The notes beneath the pieces were generated by a model that was not told the origin of the DNA, made no database searches, and saw only the letters and a list, made by a program, of their open reading frames with translations. This document shows positions 1 through 7,159 of a stretch of 64,000 nt of DNA, piece by piece. The stretch lies in assembly GCA_949295905.1 (NCBI GenBank), contig CASFNA010000019.1:1-64000 (forward strand). Reading direction: 5' to 3'. Numbering within the stretch: position 1 is the first letter of the stretch; each line of letters starts with the position of its first letter. The translations under genes and the position numbers were made by a program. Source of the DNA: an uncultured Prevotellaceae bacterium (GTDB taxonomy: Bacteria > Bacteroidota > Bacteroidia > Bacteroidales > Bacteroidaceae).

Positions 1-38
1 ATTACTGTTCATCCCCAAAGGAGTAAAAGAGGAAGGTT

Positions 39-620
39 TCATTTGTTATCGCTTATTTCAGGTTGAATCCAAACTTTATTCACCTCCCATTCCTTCTTCG
101 TTATCCGCATGAAATGCTCCGTGCGGACATCACCAAGTGGAGAGGTTTTGCCTTCCACCGTATGATGGAAACGAAAGCCGCATTTTTCCATCACCCTGCG
201 AGACTTCGTATTGCCGTCATAATATCCGCACCAGACGGCGGTAATTTCTAAATCTTCAAAGCATCGCCTTAACAGGCAACGCACGGCTTCGGGTATCAAT
301 CCTTGTCCCCAATATGGCTTGCCTATCCAATAACCAATTTCAGCCTCGCCCTGTTGTATTTCAGCACTATGCAAACCGTCTCCGAACATGATTCCCACGC
401 TTCCTACTGGTTCGTCCGACGCTTTCAATACTACCGCATACGTTTCAGGAGCGGCAAAGACTGTGCGGATTATATTCAAGCTGTCCTCCACAGAAGTATG
501 AGGCGGCCAGCCTGCAATAGGTCCGATTGCCGGGTCATGGGCGTATTTATATAGCGACTCGGCATCAGATTCTTGCCAGGGACGCAATATAAGCCGGCAT
601 GTGACTATTTCTTTAATCAT
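39..620 (-). CDS. GNAT N-acetyltransferase, RimJ/RimL type
   Basis: A 193-residue acetyltransferase of the GNAT (Acetyltransf_3) fold, expected to transfer acetyl from acetyl-CoA to a small amine or protein N-terminus; the substrate cannot be told. Typical features are an N-terminal strand with RLILRPW, the segment EIGYWIGKPYWGQGLIPEA containing the CoA-binding loop (Q/GxGxA-like, here GQGLIPEA), and the late NTKSRRVMEKCGF motif. I start at the ATG whose first residues are MIKEIVTC; the open frame runs 45 codons further upstream, but that part lies in the preceding gene and has no GNAT character. It follows the zinc-ribbon/FMN protein by 8 bp, so the two are probably co-transcribed. Confidence 0.85.
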   Translation of the reverse strand: MIKEIVTCRLILRPWQESDAESLYKYAHDPAIGPIAGWPPHTSVEDSLNIIRTVFAAPETYAVVLKASDEPVGSVGIMFGDGLHSAEIQQGEAEIGYWIGKPYWGQGLIPEAVRCLLRRCFEDLEITAVWCGYYDGNTKSRRVMEKCGFRFHHTVEGKTSPLGDVRTEHFMRITKKEWEVNKVWIQPEISDNK

Positions 621-628
621 TGTTTTTG

Positions 629-1309
629 TCAGATGTTGGAATGAGAAAATTCGCCATTTATCCAAAAGGTGGCTTCCGTGCCAATGAAATGCAGAAGTAC
701 GTAATTCGGGTCGCTTGCTCCACCGGGGAAATGATGAATGAACCAATCCTGCCACATCTCCTTACGGATGGAATCATCCGTGACAATCTCTACCGTGCCA
801 CGCAGGGCTACGCCATCCCCGTAATGGTCATAGCAAAGACCGGCTTTGTTGTTCGCCTTAAAATCACTCACTTTCACGGAGTCCGCACTTGTCGCCATCC
901 AAACCTCATGGAATCCCTTTGCCCCTATCTTGGACATCTGCACAGGGCGAGGATAATCGTTGGCATCAATAGAAACTACGGTAACGTTCTCGCATTGGGA
1001 AAGTAAGTGTGTTGCTTTTTCCGTAAGTGTCCGTTCATCTTTCTTTCTCCATCGTTTCAGATGCGGAAAGTGTTGTAGCATTTGTTCCTTCGCTTGTACA
1101 GGAGTCAAACTGCATCCCGCCTGCGTATTCCATTGGTCTAAGAATTGCAGGCAGAACTCTATCATCTGACTCATTGTGAACTCTTGGATGAACTCACCGT
1201 TTTTGTAGCAATAAGAGCAATAATCCTCGCTACAGCTTCCATCGGCATTTGTCCCCCTGTTATCATTAGTCAGGGGCATACCGCAACTTTGACAAAACTG
1301 TTGTTCCAT
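629..1309 (-). CDS. Zinc-ribbon plus pyridoxamine 5'-phosphate oxidase-like FMN-binding protein
   Basis: 226 residues in two parts. Residues 1-35 carry a zinc-ribbon signature (CQSCGMPL, then CSYCY). After a helical linker rich in Lys and Gln, residues about 90-226 resemble the general-stress branch of the pyridoxamine 5'-phosphate oxidase (PNPOx-like) split-barrel fold (VVSIDANDYPRPVQM, then VWMATSADSVKV, then GTVEIV). Such proteins bind FMN or related cofactors; enzymatic activity is not established for the family. It is the first gene of a two-gene unit with the downstream acetyltransferase. A leader of about 260 nt with strong folding potential precedes it. Confidence 0.75.
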   Translation of the reverse strand: MEQQFCQSCGMPLTNDNRGTNADGSCSEDYCSYCYKNGEFIQEFTMSQMIEFCLQFLDQWNTQAGCSLTPVQAKEQMLQHFPHLKRWRKKDERTLTEKATHLLSQCENVTVVSIDANDYPRPVQMSKIGAKGFHEVWMATSADSVKVSDFKANNKAGLCYDHYGDGVALRGTVEIVTDDSIRKEMWQDWFIHHFPGGASDPNYVLLHFIGTEATFWINGEFSHSNI

Positions 1310-1391
1310 AATGATGTCCGTTCAATACCTATCAGTCCCTTTATAGGCGGTTATAAAATGCAAGAGCGTGGAACTGCAATGCTACCACGTC

Positions 1392-1511
1392 TAAGTTGGA
1401 GGTCATAGGAAACCTTTAGCACGGATATGGTAATAACAGCCCACGCTATGACGTGAGAACCACTATGCAATCTCTCGTACTAAGTCCGAAATTTCCTACG
1501 TTTCCAACTTA
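1392..1511 (-). ncRNA. Candidate structured RNA or leader, rod-like fold
   Basis: Read on the minus strand, the 120 nt begin with TAAGTTGG and end with CCAACTTA (8 bp closing stem). Inside are TAGGAAA pairing with TTTCCTA (7 bp), TTAGTACG pairing with CGTGCTAA (8 bp, one G-U), GTGG/CCAT, and a hairpin CTCACG/CGTGGG. These nested stems make one rod with internal loops. Two further hairpins follow toward the gene at 1309 (CGTGG/CCACG and CCTAT/ATAGG). I do not recognise a known family; it lacks the hallmarks of SRP RNA and tmRNA. It may be a cis-acting leader of the zinc-ribbon gene or an independent RNA. Confidence 0.5.
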
Positions 1512-1576
1512 CAAGATAAGCATAACGCTTCTTCTTTTTCTCGTATGTCTTGGAAAGAGTTGCCTCTATCCGATTA

Positions 1577-1584
1577 CAAAAGTA
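1577..1584 (-). promoter_or_regulatory. -7 box (TACTTTTG) of the structured leader
   Basis: On the minus strand TACTTTTG fits the Bacteroidota -7 consensus TAnnTTTG. Transcription would start near 1570 and run through the structured element into the gene starting at 1309. No clear -33 TTTG is visible at the usual distance, so the call is tentative. Confidence 0.4.
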
Positions 1585-1735
1585 AGGGATTTTTCCGATA
1601 ATCCCCTATCGTCTAATGTTTTTATTTGCTTTTGAAGTGAAATTTAGAGTACATGCAGAGTTCAAAAGCAAATGTTAAAAGCCACATTATATGACATTTT
1701 CAATGCTAAAAACGAGTATTTATGAAAATAATGAG

Positions 1736-1743
1736 TATTTTTG
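1736..1743 (+). promoter_or_regulatory. -7 box before the DUF6722 gene
   Basis: TATTTTTG matches TAnnTTTG. A start of transcription near 1750 would exclude the ATG at 1722 and favour the ATG at 1761 as the translation start. Confidence 0.4.
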
Positions 1744-1760
1744 CAAACAAAGAACCATGT

Positions 1761-2003
1761 ATGGGCAACTTTATAAAACAACAAGAAGAACGAAAAGACG
1801 CCAAAGAACGTGACAGGTTAAGACGTGACAAAATAGCCGGTTACTTTTTCAACCTTTCACAACTTACATTTGTTGCACTGGTATTAGGCACTATTACACC
1901 TATATACACTAACAACGAATACGGAATAAATTGGTACGTGCTATCCGTAGGTCTTGCGCTTACAATCGTTCTTGCCAATATCGGCAGTAAAATCTTAAAA
2001 TAA
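1761..2003 (+). CDS. DUF6722-like small membrane protein
   Basis: 80 residues with a charged N-terminus (QQEERKDAKERDRLRRDK) followed by two predicted membrane helices (about residues 28-50 and 56-76). Charged head plus two helices fits the Bacteroidota DUF6722 family, whose role is unknown. An in-frame ATG at 1722 would add 13 residues, but the -7 box lies between the two ATGs. A tiny second ORF follows 7 bp after the stop. Confidence 0.65.
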   Translation: MGNFIKQQEERKDAKERDRLRRDKIAGYFFNLSQLTFVALVLGTITPIYTNNEYGINWYVLSVGLALTIVLANIGSKILK

Positions 2004-2010
2004 CGACAAT

Positions 2011-2115
2011 ATGGAAATGTTAGGGGCAATTTTTACCGTGGGGCTTATAATTGCTGTTGGTTTTCTTATCTGGCTGCACTCAAAACCGGGCAAGAAATGG
2101 CTTGCTAATTTGTAA
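2011..2115 (+). CDS. 34-residue single-pass membrane peptide
   Basis: ATG at 2011, stop TAA at 2113-2115. The peptide begins MEMLGAIFTVGLIIAVG, has one hydrophobic helix of about 20 residues and ends in a basic tail (SKPGKKWLANL). It begins 7 bp after the DUF6722-like gene and is followed 27 bp later by a good intrinsic terminator, so it fits a two-gene transcript of small membrane proteins. Function unknown; the case rests on position and on the helix-plus-basic-tail layout. Confidence 0.55.
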   Translation: MEMLGAIFTVGLIIAVGFLIWLHSKPGKKWLANL

Positions 2116-2142
2116 GAATTATTTTTAGAAACTAAGTAATAG

Positions 2143-2175
2143 CCGCGTTCCTATTATGGGAGCGCGGTTTTATTT
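2143..2175 (+). terminator. Intrinsic terminator of the small membrane protein pair
   Basis: Stem CCGCGTTCC/GGAGCGCGG (9 bp, one wobble) with a 7-nt loop followed by TTTTATTTT. Confidence 0.8.
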
Positions 2176-2227
2176 TGCTCCCAATAGGGAAGCCATACCT
2201 TCAGCAGTATTGGCATATATTGAATAA

Positions 2228-2450
2228 ATATATTTCTTAGCGGTTAAAATGTCACACTGTCACAATGCTATGGAATGCGCTGGCAGTCAGAAGGTTAAGC
2301 CGTGACAGTAACTATGGCGGCACTTTCACCAATGTCACGGTGCAAGACGGAGCGTGACGGTGGTGACATTAAACGGTGGGGCTATGTCACGGCGCAAGGC
2401 GGTGAAGGCCAGAGGGTTACGGCACACGGTGACATCGTGACATTGGTTGC
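2228..2450. repeat. TGTCAC word array with nested dyads
   Basis: TGTCAC or its reverse GTGACA occurs about ten times here in alternating orientation. The clearest dyad is ACCAATGTCACG (2328-2339) with its exact reverse complement CGTGACATTGGT (2436-2447). No coding potential is apparent. Confidence 0.6.
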
Positions 2451-2483
2451 AAGCATTTTTTTGCGACGACACGGCTATTTATA

Positions 2484-2565
2484 ATGCAAAAGGCGGTCAA
2501 CTGCAAGGCAAAAGGGCACATATTGCAACGTGAAAGGCGGCCAATTACATCGCGACTGGCGGCAT
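2484..2565. repeat. Degenerate AAGGCCGTC-type intergenic repeat
   Basis: Contains GCAAAAGGCGGTC, GCAAGGCAAAAGGGC and GTGAAAGGCGGCC at about 21-25 bp spacing, a decayed form of the palindrome repeat found at several other places in the window. Confidence 0.45.
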
Positions 2566-2598
2566 ATCGCGTAACGAAACAGATACAAAAACAAGGGT

Positions 2599-2805
2599 AG
2601 AATATCTTTCATCTGTCAGTTTCTTATATAAGGCAATGATTGTCAGACAGTTACGGGCTGACAGATGTTTGGTGTATCATTCAGCCGCCTGTCAGCTTAC
2701 TTGAAAAGATGAAGGATGGCTGACAGGTAACGGCGGCATCTGTCAGCGCGTAACATACAGGCATTCAAAGTGTTATCAGTAAAACTGACAGATGAAAGAT
2801 ATTCT
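2599..2805. repeat. CTGTCAG dyad element, copy 1
   Basis: A 207-bp element bounded by 24-bp perfect inverted repeats (2599-2622 and 2782-2805) that include CATCTGTCAG. Internal dyads: ATCTGTCAG 2611-2619 with CTGACAGAT 2658-2666; GCCGCCTGTCAGC 2684-2696 with GCTGACAGG plus GGCGGC 2719-2737; CATCTGTCAG 2737-2746 with CTGACAGATG 2785-2794. The same plan recurs at 33165-33356. It ends just before the stop codon of the ABC permease gene. Confidence 0.7.
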
Positions 2806-2814
2806 TGTATGAAA

Positions 2815-3930
2815 TCAATTTGTTTTCTTATAGCTCAATATTGCGCCTGCCCACGACACGGCGGCGTAGACGGCCATCGAGACGAGTTGCGGCTGGAGGT
2901 CGGCCAGGGTGCTGCCTTTCAGGTAAAGGGCGCGCAACGTCTCGATGTAGTAGCGCAATGGGTTGGCGTATGTCAGGGCCTGCGCCCAGCGCGGCATACT
3001 GGCTATTGGCGTGAGCAGACCGCTCATGAGGACGAATATTATGAGGAAGAAGAACATCAGCAGAGCGGCTTGTTGCATGGTGGAAGAGCAGTTGGAGACG
3101 ATGATGCCGAGACTCGACACGATGAGGAAGAACAGCAAGGAATACATGATTATAAGCCAGACGCTGCCGCGCGGCCACATGCCGTAGAAGACGTATGCCC
3201 ACAGCATAGACCAGAGAAGCATGAAAAGACCTATGAGCCAGTAAGGCACGAGCTTCGAGAGGATGAAGTCGCGACGGCTGACGGGCGTCACATTGATTTG
3301 CTCGATGGTGCCCCGCTCCTTCTCCCCGACGATGTTCAAAGCTGGCAGATAGCCTATGAGCAGTGTCAACAGCATGGCGATGATGCCAGGCACCATGTAC
3401 ACCTTATATTCGAGCGAAGCGTTGAAGAGGAAACGCGGACGCACGTCAACGCCACGGTTTGCGCCCTGCCCCACACCGACACCTCGCTCCGCGAGCTGCG
3501 CGGAGGCAAAATCAGATATGATATTGAGCATATATGCCTGCCCGAGCGCACCCTTCACGCCGTTCACGGCGTTGGCGTTCACATTGACGGCAGCCTCGCC
3601 CGTGCGCACAACATCAGACGAGAAGCCGTGCGGAATTTCAAGGATTATGTCGGCCGTGCCCTGCTCCACCTGTGCGAGCGCACTGCCATAGCCGCCCTCG
3701 ATGGATGTCAGCGCGAGATAATCCGACGCGTCGAGCTTGTCGACGAGCCGCCGCGACATTGTGCTGCGGTCGTTGTCTACGACGCAGAACTTCAAGTTAC
3801 GGATTTCCTGATTTGCTGCATACGGCACTATCAAGAGCATTACGATTGGCAGCACGACAAATATTTTCGGAAGGAAAGCATTGCGGCGGATTTGCAGGAA
3901 CTCTTTTTGGATTAAGTATTTTATTGTCAT
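2815..3930 (-). CDS. ABC-2 type transport permease (YhhJ/YbhR type), last gene of efflux operon
   Basis: 371 residues with the ABC-2 membrane family plan: one N-terminal membrane helix (about 25-42, FVVLPIVMLLIVPYA), a long periplasmic domain of about 140 residues, then five C-terminal helices. The segment VGEKERGTIEQINVTPVSRRDFILSK is the conserved cytoplasmic coupling loop of this family. It would form half of a heteromeric membrane channel with the homologous permease upstream (4092-5198). A spacer of about 160 bp containing an AGGAG-word palindrome separates the two permeases. Substrate unknown; drugs, bile salts or envelope lipids are plausible. Confidence 0.88.
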   Translation of the reverse strand: MTIKYLIQKEFLQIRRNAFLPKIFVVLPIVMLLIVPYAANQEIRNLKFCVVDNDRSTMSRRLVDKLDASDYLALTSIEGGYGSALAQVEQGTADIILEIPHGFSSDVVRTGEAAVNVNANAVNGVKGALGQAYMLNIISDFASAQLAERGVGVGQGANRGVDVRPRFLFNASLEYKVYMVPGIIAMLLTLLIGYLPALNIVGEKERGTIEQINVTPVSRRDFILSKLVPYWLIGLFMLLWSMLWAYVFYGMWPRGSVWLIIMYSLLFFLIVSSLGIIVSNCSSTMQQAALLMFFFLIIFVLMSGLLTPIASMPRWAQALTYANPLRYYIETLRALYLKGSTLADLQPQLVSMAVYAAVSWAGAILSYKKTN

Positions 3931-3944
3931 AGTTGTTTTATTTA

Positions 3945-4085
3945 TTAGTAGTAAAGGAGTAAGGATGGAAGGAGTAAGTAGATTACCTGCGCTGACTTAC
4001 ATTGACAAATATTATACAGCACTCATTGATTATTCAGTTCAACAAGCATTTCTACTTATTTCTTCTCTCCTTTCTCCTTTTCTCC
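3945..4085. repeat. AGGAG-word imperfect palindrome between permease genes
   Basis: Left arm made of AAAGGAGTAAGGATGGAAGG-like words, right arm made of CTTCTCTCCTTTCTCC-like words. The arms are imperfectly complementary and sit inside the efflux operon. Confidence 0.5.
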
Positions 4086-4091
4086 TTTTAA

Positions 4092-5198
4092 TCAAATTCT
4101 TACCTTAAACTTCTTCAGTGCGACCACGAGCAGCACCGCCTCCATGACGCACATCACCCAAACGTCGGTCAGTATGTACCGCGCATCCACTCCCTGTATC
4201 ATCAGGCGGCGTGCGGCGTCGATGTACCAGCGTGCTGGAACAATGGTGGATATGTACTGCAGCACATTCGGCATACTCTCGATTGGGAAGGCAAGACCCG
4301 ACAGATAGACGGTAGGGATGATGAACAGCATCGACACTACCATAGCCGCCACCTGCGTGCGGACGAGCGTTGACACGAACAGGCCGAGCGTAAGGCAGAC
4401 GAGAATGTAAAGCAGCGTTGCGCCGAGGAACGCCCACAGGCTGCCTGCCATCGGCACGCCGAGCACGAAATAAGAGAGGATGAGCACCGTGGCGACGTTG
4501 AACGACGAGATGACGAAGTAGGGTACGAGCTTCGACAGGATGATGCACGCAGGCGAAAGCGGCGATGCCAACAGCACTTCCATCGTGCCCGTCTCCTTCT
4601 CGCGCACTATTGCCACGCTGCTCATCATCACGCACACAAGCATAAGCAGCAGTCCCATTACGCCCGGCACGAAGTTGTACTCGCTCTTTTGTTGCGGGTT
4701 ATAAAGCATCCGCGTTACCGGGACGATGTTCATCTTGGCTTCACCTGCATTTAAGGCTGCATACTCCTGCCGCATGGAAGCGAACACCTGCATGACGTAT
4801 TGCAGGCGTATTGTGGCCTGGTTAGGCTCTGTTCCGTCAACGAGCAGCTGCACTTCGGCCGTGCCTTTATGCACCAAATCGGCTGCGAAGCCATGCCCGA
4901 AGACAACCGCCACGTCTGCCTTGCCTTGGAGGAACAGGCTGTACACATCGTCAATGCACGTCACGCAGTAATCGAGCGACATGTACGGGTTGGCCGCCAG
5001 GCGGTCGCACGCCTTGCGCGTAAGCTCGTCGTGCGACATGTCGAGCACCGCCACGCGCACGTTCTTCACCTCCGTAGACACTGCATAGCCGAACAACAGA
5101 AGCAGCACTATGGGCACGGCGAGCAGTATGAGCATGCTTCGGCGGTCGCGCAGGATGTGCAGAAACTCCTTGCCAATAAAAGAAACATACTGCTTCAT
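4092..5198 (-). CDS. ABC-2 type transport permease (YbhS/YbhR type)
   Basis: 368 residues, same architecture as the neighbouring permease: N-terminal helix (residues about 21-40, SMLILLAVPIVLLLLFGYA), a periplasmic domain, then five to six helices. The coupling loop reads VREKETGTMEVLLASPLSPA. It ends LVVALKKFKVRI. The start codon lies 3 bp from the stop of the upstream ATPase gene, so translation is likely coupled. Together the two permeases and two ATPases would make a four-gene ABC exporter feeding the HlyD-like adaptor and TolC-like channel encoded upstream. Confidence 0.9.
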   Translation of the reverse strand: MKQYVSFIGKEFLHILRDRRSMLILLAVPIVLLLLFGYAVSTEVKNVRVAVLDMSHDELTRKACDRLAANPYMSLDYCVTCIDDVYSLFLQGKADVAVVFGHGFAADLVHKGTAEVQLLVDGTEPNQATIRLQYVMQVFASMRQEYAALNAGEAKMNIVPVTRMLYNPQQKSEYNFVPGVMGLLLMLVCVMMSSVAIVREKETGTMEVLLASPLSPACIILSKLVPYFVISSFNVATVLILSYFVLGVPMAGSLWAFLGATLLYILVCLTLGLFVSTLVRTQVAAMVVSMLFIIPTVYLSGLAFPIESMPNVLQYISTIVPARWYIDAARRLMIQGVDARYILTDVWVMCVMEAVLLVVALKKFKVRI

Positions 5199-5201
5199 GC
5201 G

Positions 5202-5942
5202 TCAACTCCTTTCCGCCTTGCGTGCAAGACTGTAAAAAACATCATACAAATTATCTGTCCTCCATGCGGCTTTCAAAGCGTTGGGCGTGTCGAGCGCGGC
5301 TATGCGACCGTCCACCATGATTGACACGCGGTCGCAATATTCGGCCTCGTCCATGTAGTGCGTAGTGACGAAAACGGTCGTGCCATTATCTACGGCGCGG
5401 TAAATCAGCTCCCAGAAAGTGCGGCGCGTCACCGGGTCAACGCCTCCAGTAGGCTCGTCGAGGAACACTATTTCAGGCTCGTGGAATGTTGCCACGGTAA
5501 AAGCCAGCTTCTGCTTCCAGCCGAGGGGCAGCGAGCCAACAATGCTATTGCGCTCGCCTTCAAGCCCGAGCGAGTGCAGGCACTCGTCAGTCTTGCGCCT
5601 TATCATTTTACCGTCCATGCCGTATATTCCACCGAAAAGGCGCATGTTCTCCGCCACGGTAAGGTCGTCGTACAGCGAAAAACGCTGGCTCATGTAGCCA
5701 ATATGCCGCTTCACCTGCTCCGGCTGCGTGCAAACGTCAAGCCCGGCAACTACGGCACGTCCTGCCGTAGGTCGGCTAAGGCCGCAGAGAATACGCATTG
5801 CGGTAGTCTTGCCGGCACCGTTAGCGCCGAGAAAACCAAAGATTTCGCCACGGCGCACGTCAAAGCTGATATTGTCAACGGCAGTGAACAAGCCGAATTT
5901 CTTTGTCAACCCGTTAACTGTTATCACGCTTTCAGTATTCAT
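5202..5942 (-). CDS. ABC transporter ATPase 1 of efflux system (YbhF-like), non-canonical signature
   Basis: 246 residues. Walker A GANGAGKT at 39-46, Q-loop near 85 (YMSQRFSLY), Walker B with LDEP at 161-164, switch histidine at 195 (TTHYMDEA). The signature motif is LPLGWKQ at 138-144 instead of LSGGQ. The partner ATPase at 6159-7070 has a good signature but no switch histidine, so a heterodimer would have one consensus and one degenerate ATP site. It couples ATP hydrolysis to the two downstream permeases and lies 3 bp from the next gene. The 216-bp gap from the other ATPase holds a repeat element. Confidence 0.92.
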   Translation of the reverse strand: MNTESVITVNGLTKKFGLFTAVDNISFDVRRGEIFGFLGANGAGKTTAMRILCGLSRPTAGRAVVAGLDVCTQPEQVKRHIGYMSQRFSLYDDLTVAENMRLFGGIYGMDGKMIRRKTDECLHSLGLEGERNSIVGSLPLGWKQKLAFTVATFHEPEIVFLDEPTGGVDPVTRRTFWELIYRAVDNGTTVFVTTHYMDEAEYCDRVSIMVDGRIAALDTPNALKAAWRTDNLYDVFYSLARKAERS

Positions 5943-6002
5943 ATATCTTGTATTAAAAAATACGTCAGTTCATAAATCATAATGCAACATCAAACCATCA
6001 GG

Positions 6003-6094
6003 TTTTCAAAAGACCGCCTTTCGCACCGTCAAAGACGGCCTTTAACCTCCTCAAAGGCCATCTTTTACATGCCGAAAAGCCACATTTCGCATCA
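6003..6094. repeat. AAGGCCGTC intergenic repeat inside efflux operon
   Basis: Four alternating half-units (AAAAGACCGCCTTTCGC, CAAAGACGGCCTTT, AAAGGCCATCTTTTAC, GAAAAGCCACATTTCGC) at about 20-25 bp spacing between the two ATPase genes. A hairpin here could reduce read-through or stabilise one part of the mRNA. Confidence 0.65.
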
Positions 6095-6158
6095 GCATTC
6101 ATAACTTATTGATTTTCAACTAAATACAAACCCGCCGGAATTTAATGCCGACGTGCCG

Positions 6159-7070
6159 TCAAACTGTTTGACTTTTCATCAACGACATGAAGCAATCTTC
6201 CACCGAAGGCCGTATCCGTTTCACTTCAACGCCTGCATGTCCGCGCTGTTGCAGATACTCCGTCAGGGCAGAAGATGCTGTCACGCCATCCAACGTAACA
6301 TGAATGCTGTCGCCGAAAGAGAATGCCGACGTTGCGCAGGGGCACTCTTTCAAGTCGCCGAGCAGCCGGTGCATGTCGTCGCTGCGCACAGCGAACAGGT
6401 TGGCGGAATAGCTTTCGCATACTTCACAGGGCGTGCCGGTCTGGAGCAGTAGGCCGCCTTGCATGAGCGAAATGCGGTCGCACCATGACGCTTCGTCCAT
6501 GTACGGCGTTGACACGAGCACCGTAATGCCATGCTCTTTGCTTATGCGTTGCAGCATCTGCCAGAACTCGCGGCGCGACACGGGGTCAACGCCCGTCGTA
6601 GGTTCGTCGAGCAGCAGCACATGCGGAGCATGTATTAGCGCACAGCAGAGAGCAAGCTTCTGCTTCATTCCGCCCGACAGCTTGCCCGCGCGGCGCGTCT
6701 TAAACGGCTCAAGGCGGCTGTAAACGTCTTTTATCAGGCCGTAGTTTTGCTCTATTGTTGTGCCGAATACCGATGCGAAAAACCGCAAGTTTTCCTCCAC
6801 CGAGAGGTCTTGGTAGAGCGAAAACCTGCCAGGCATGTAGCCGATGCGCCGCCGCAGTTCGCGGTAGTCACGTACCGCGTCAAGTCCGTCAACCGTGGCC
6901 CGTCCGCCGTCGGGCAGCATCAGCGTCGCCAATATGCGGAATAGCGATGTCTTGCCTGCGCCGTCAGGACCTATGATGCCATATATCTCGCCTTCGCCGA
7001 CGCTGAAGCTCAAGCCGCGAAGAGCCTCAACACGGCCGTACTGCTTGTGCAAATCGAAAACTGAAACCAT
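6159..7070 (-). CDS. ABC transporter ATPase 2 of efflux system (YbhF-like), no switch histidine
   Basis: 303 residues from the ATG at 7070 (MVSVFDLHKQYG). The frame continues 21 codons upstream, but through a tandem intergenic repeat, so that extension is rejected. Walker A GPDGAGKT at 34-41, signature LSGGMKQ at 131-137, Walker B LDEP at 154-157. The H-loop reads VSTPYMDEA, with Pro189 where the switch histidine should be. About 80 extra C-terminal residues may be regulatory. It pairs with ATPase 1; the two ATPases have complementary losses. Confidence 0.9.
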   Translation of the reverse strand: MVSVFDLHKQYGRVEALRGLSFSVGEGEIYGIIGPDGAGKTSLFRILATLMLPDGGRATVDGLDAVRDYRELRRRIGYMPGRFSLYQDLSVEENLRFFASVFGTTIEQNYGLIKDVYSRLEPFKTRRAGKLSGGMKQKLALCCALIHAPHVLLLDEPTTGVDPVSRREFWQMLQRISKEHGITVLVSTPYMDEASWCDRISLMQGGLLLQTGTPCEVCESYSANLFAVRSDDMHRLLGDLKECPCATSAFSFGDSIHVTLDGVTASSALTEYLQQRGHAGVEVKRIRPSVEDCFMSLMKSQTV

Positions 7071-7159
7071 ATTTTTAAAGGTGAGAAAGTGAGATGGTGA
7101 GAAGGTGAGAAAATAAAGTTGCTTGCAATGCAAATGGATTTTTCACTTTTCATTTTTCA
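7071..7159. repeat. Tandem GTGAGAAG words and a single A-family palindrome arm
   Basis: Four period-8 copies of GTGAGAAA/GTGAGATG at about 7080-7112 are followed by GCAAATGGATTTTTCAC at 7130-7146. The second motif is one arm of the large palindrome found at 10413-10515. Confidence 0.55.

Noticed and set aside
621-755. 45-codon extension of the acetyltransferase
   Set aside because: It lies inside the preceding gene in another frame and shows no GNAT character.
1392-1511. SRP RNA, tmRNA or RNase P RNA
   Set aside because: The GGAA-type loop and AGCAG of SRP RNA, the CCA-ended tRNA-like part of tmRNA and the conserved core of RNase P RNA are all absent.
2770-3915. 381-residue ORF on the plus strand
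   Set aside because: Antisense shadow of the ABC-2 permease; its composition (His, Arg, Glu rich) is typical of reverse-strand reading of GC-rich codons.
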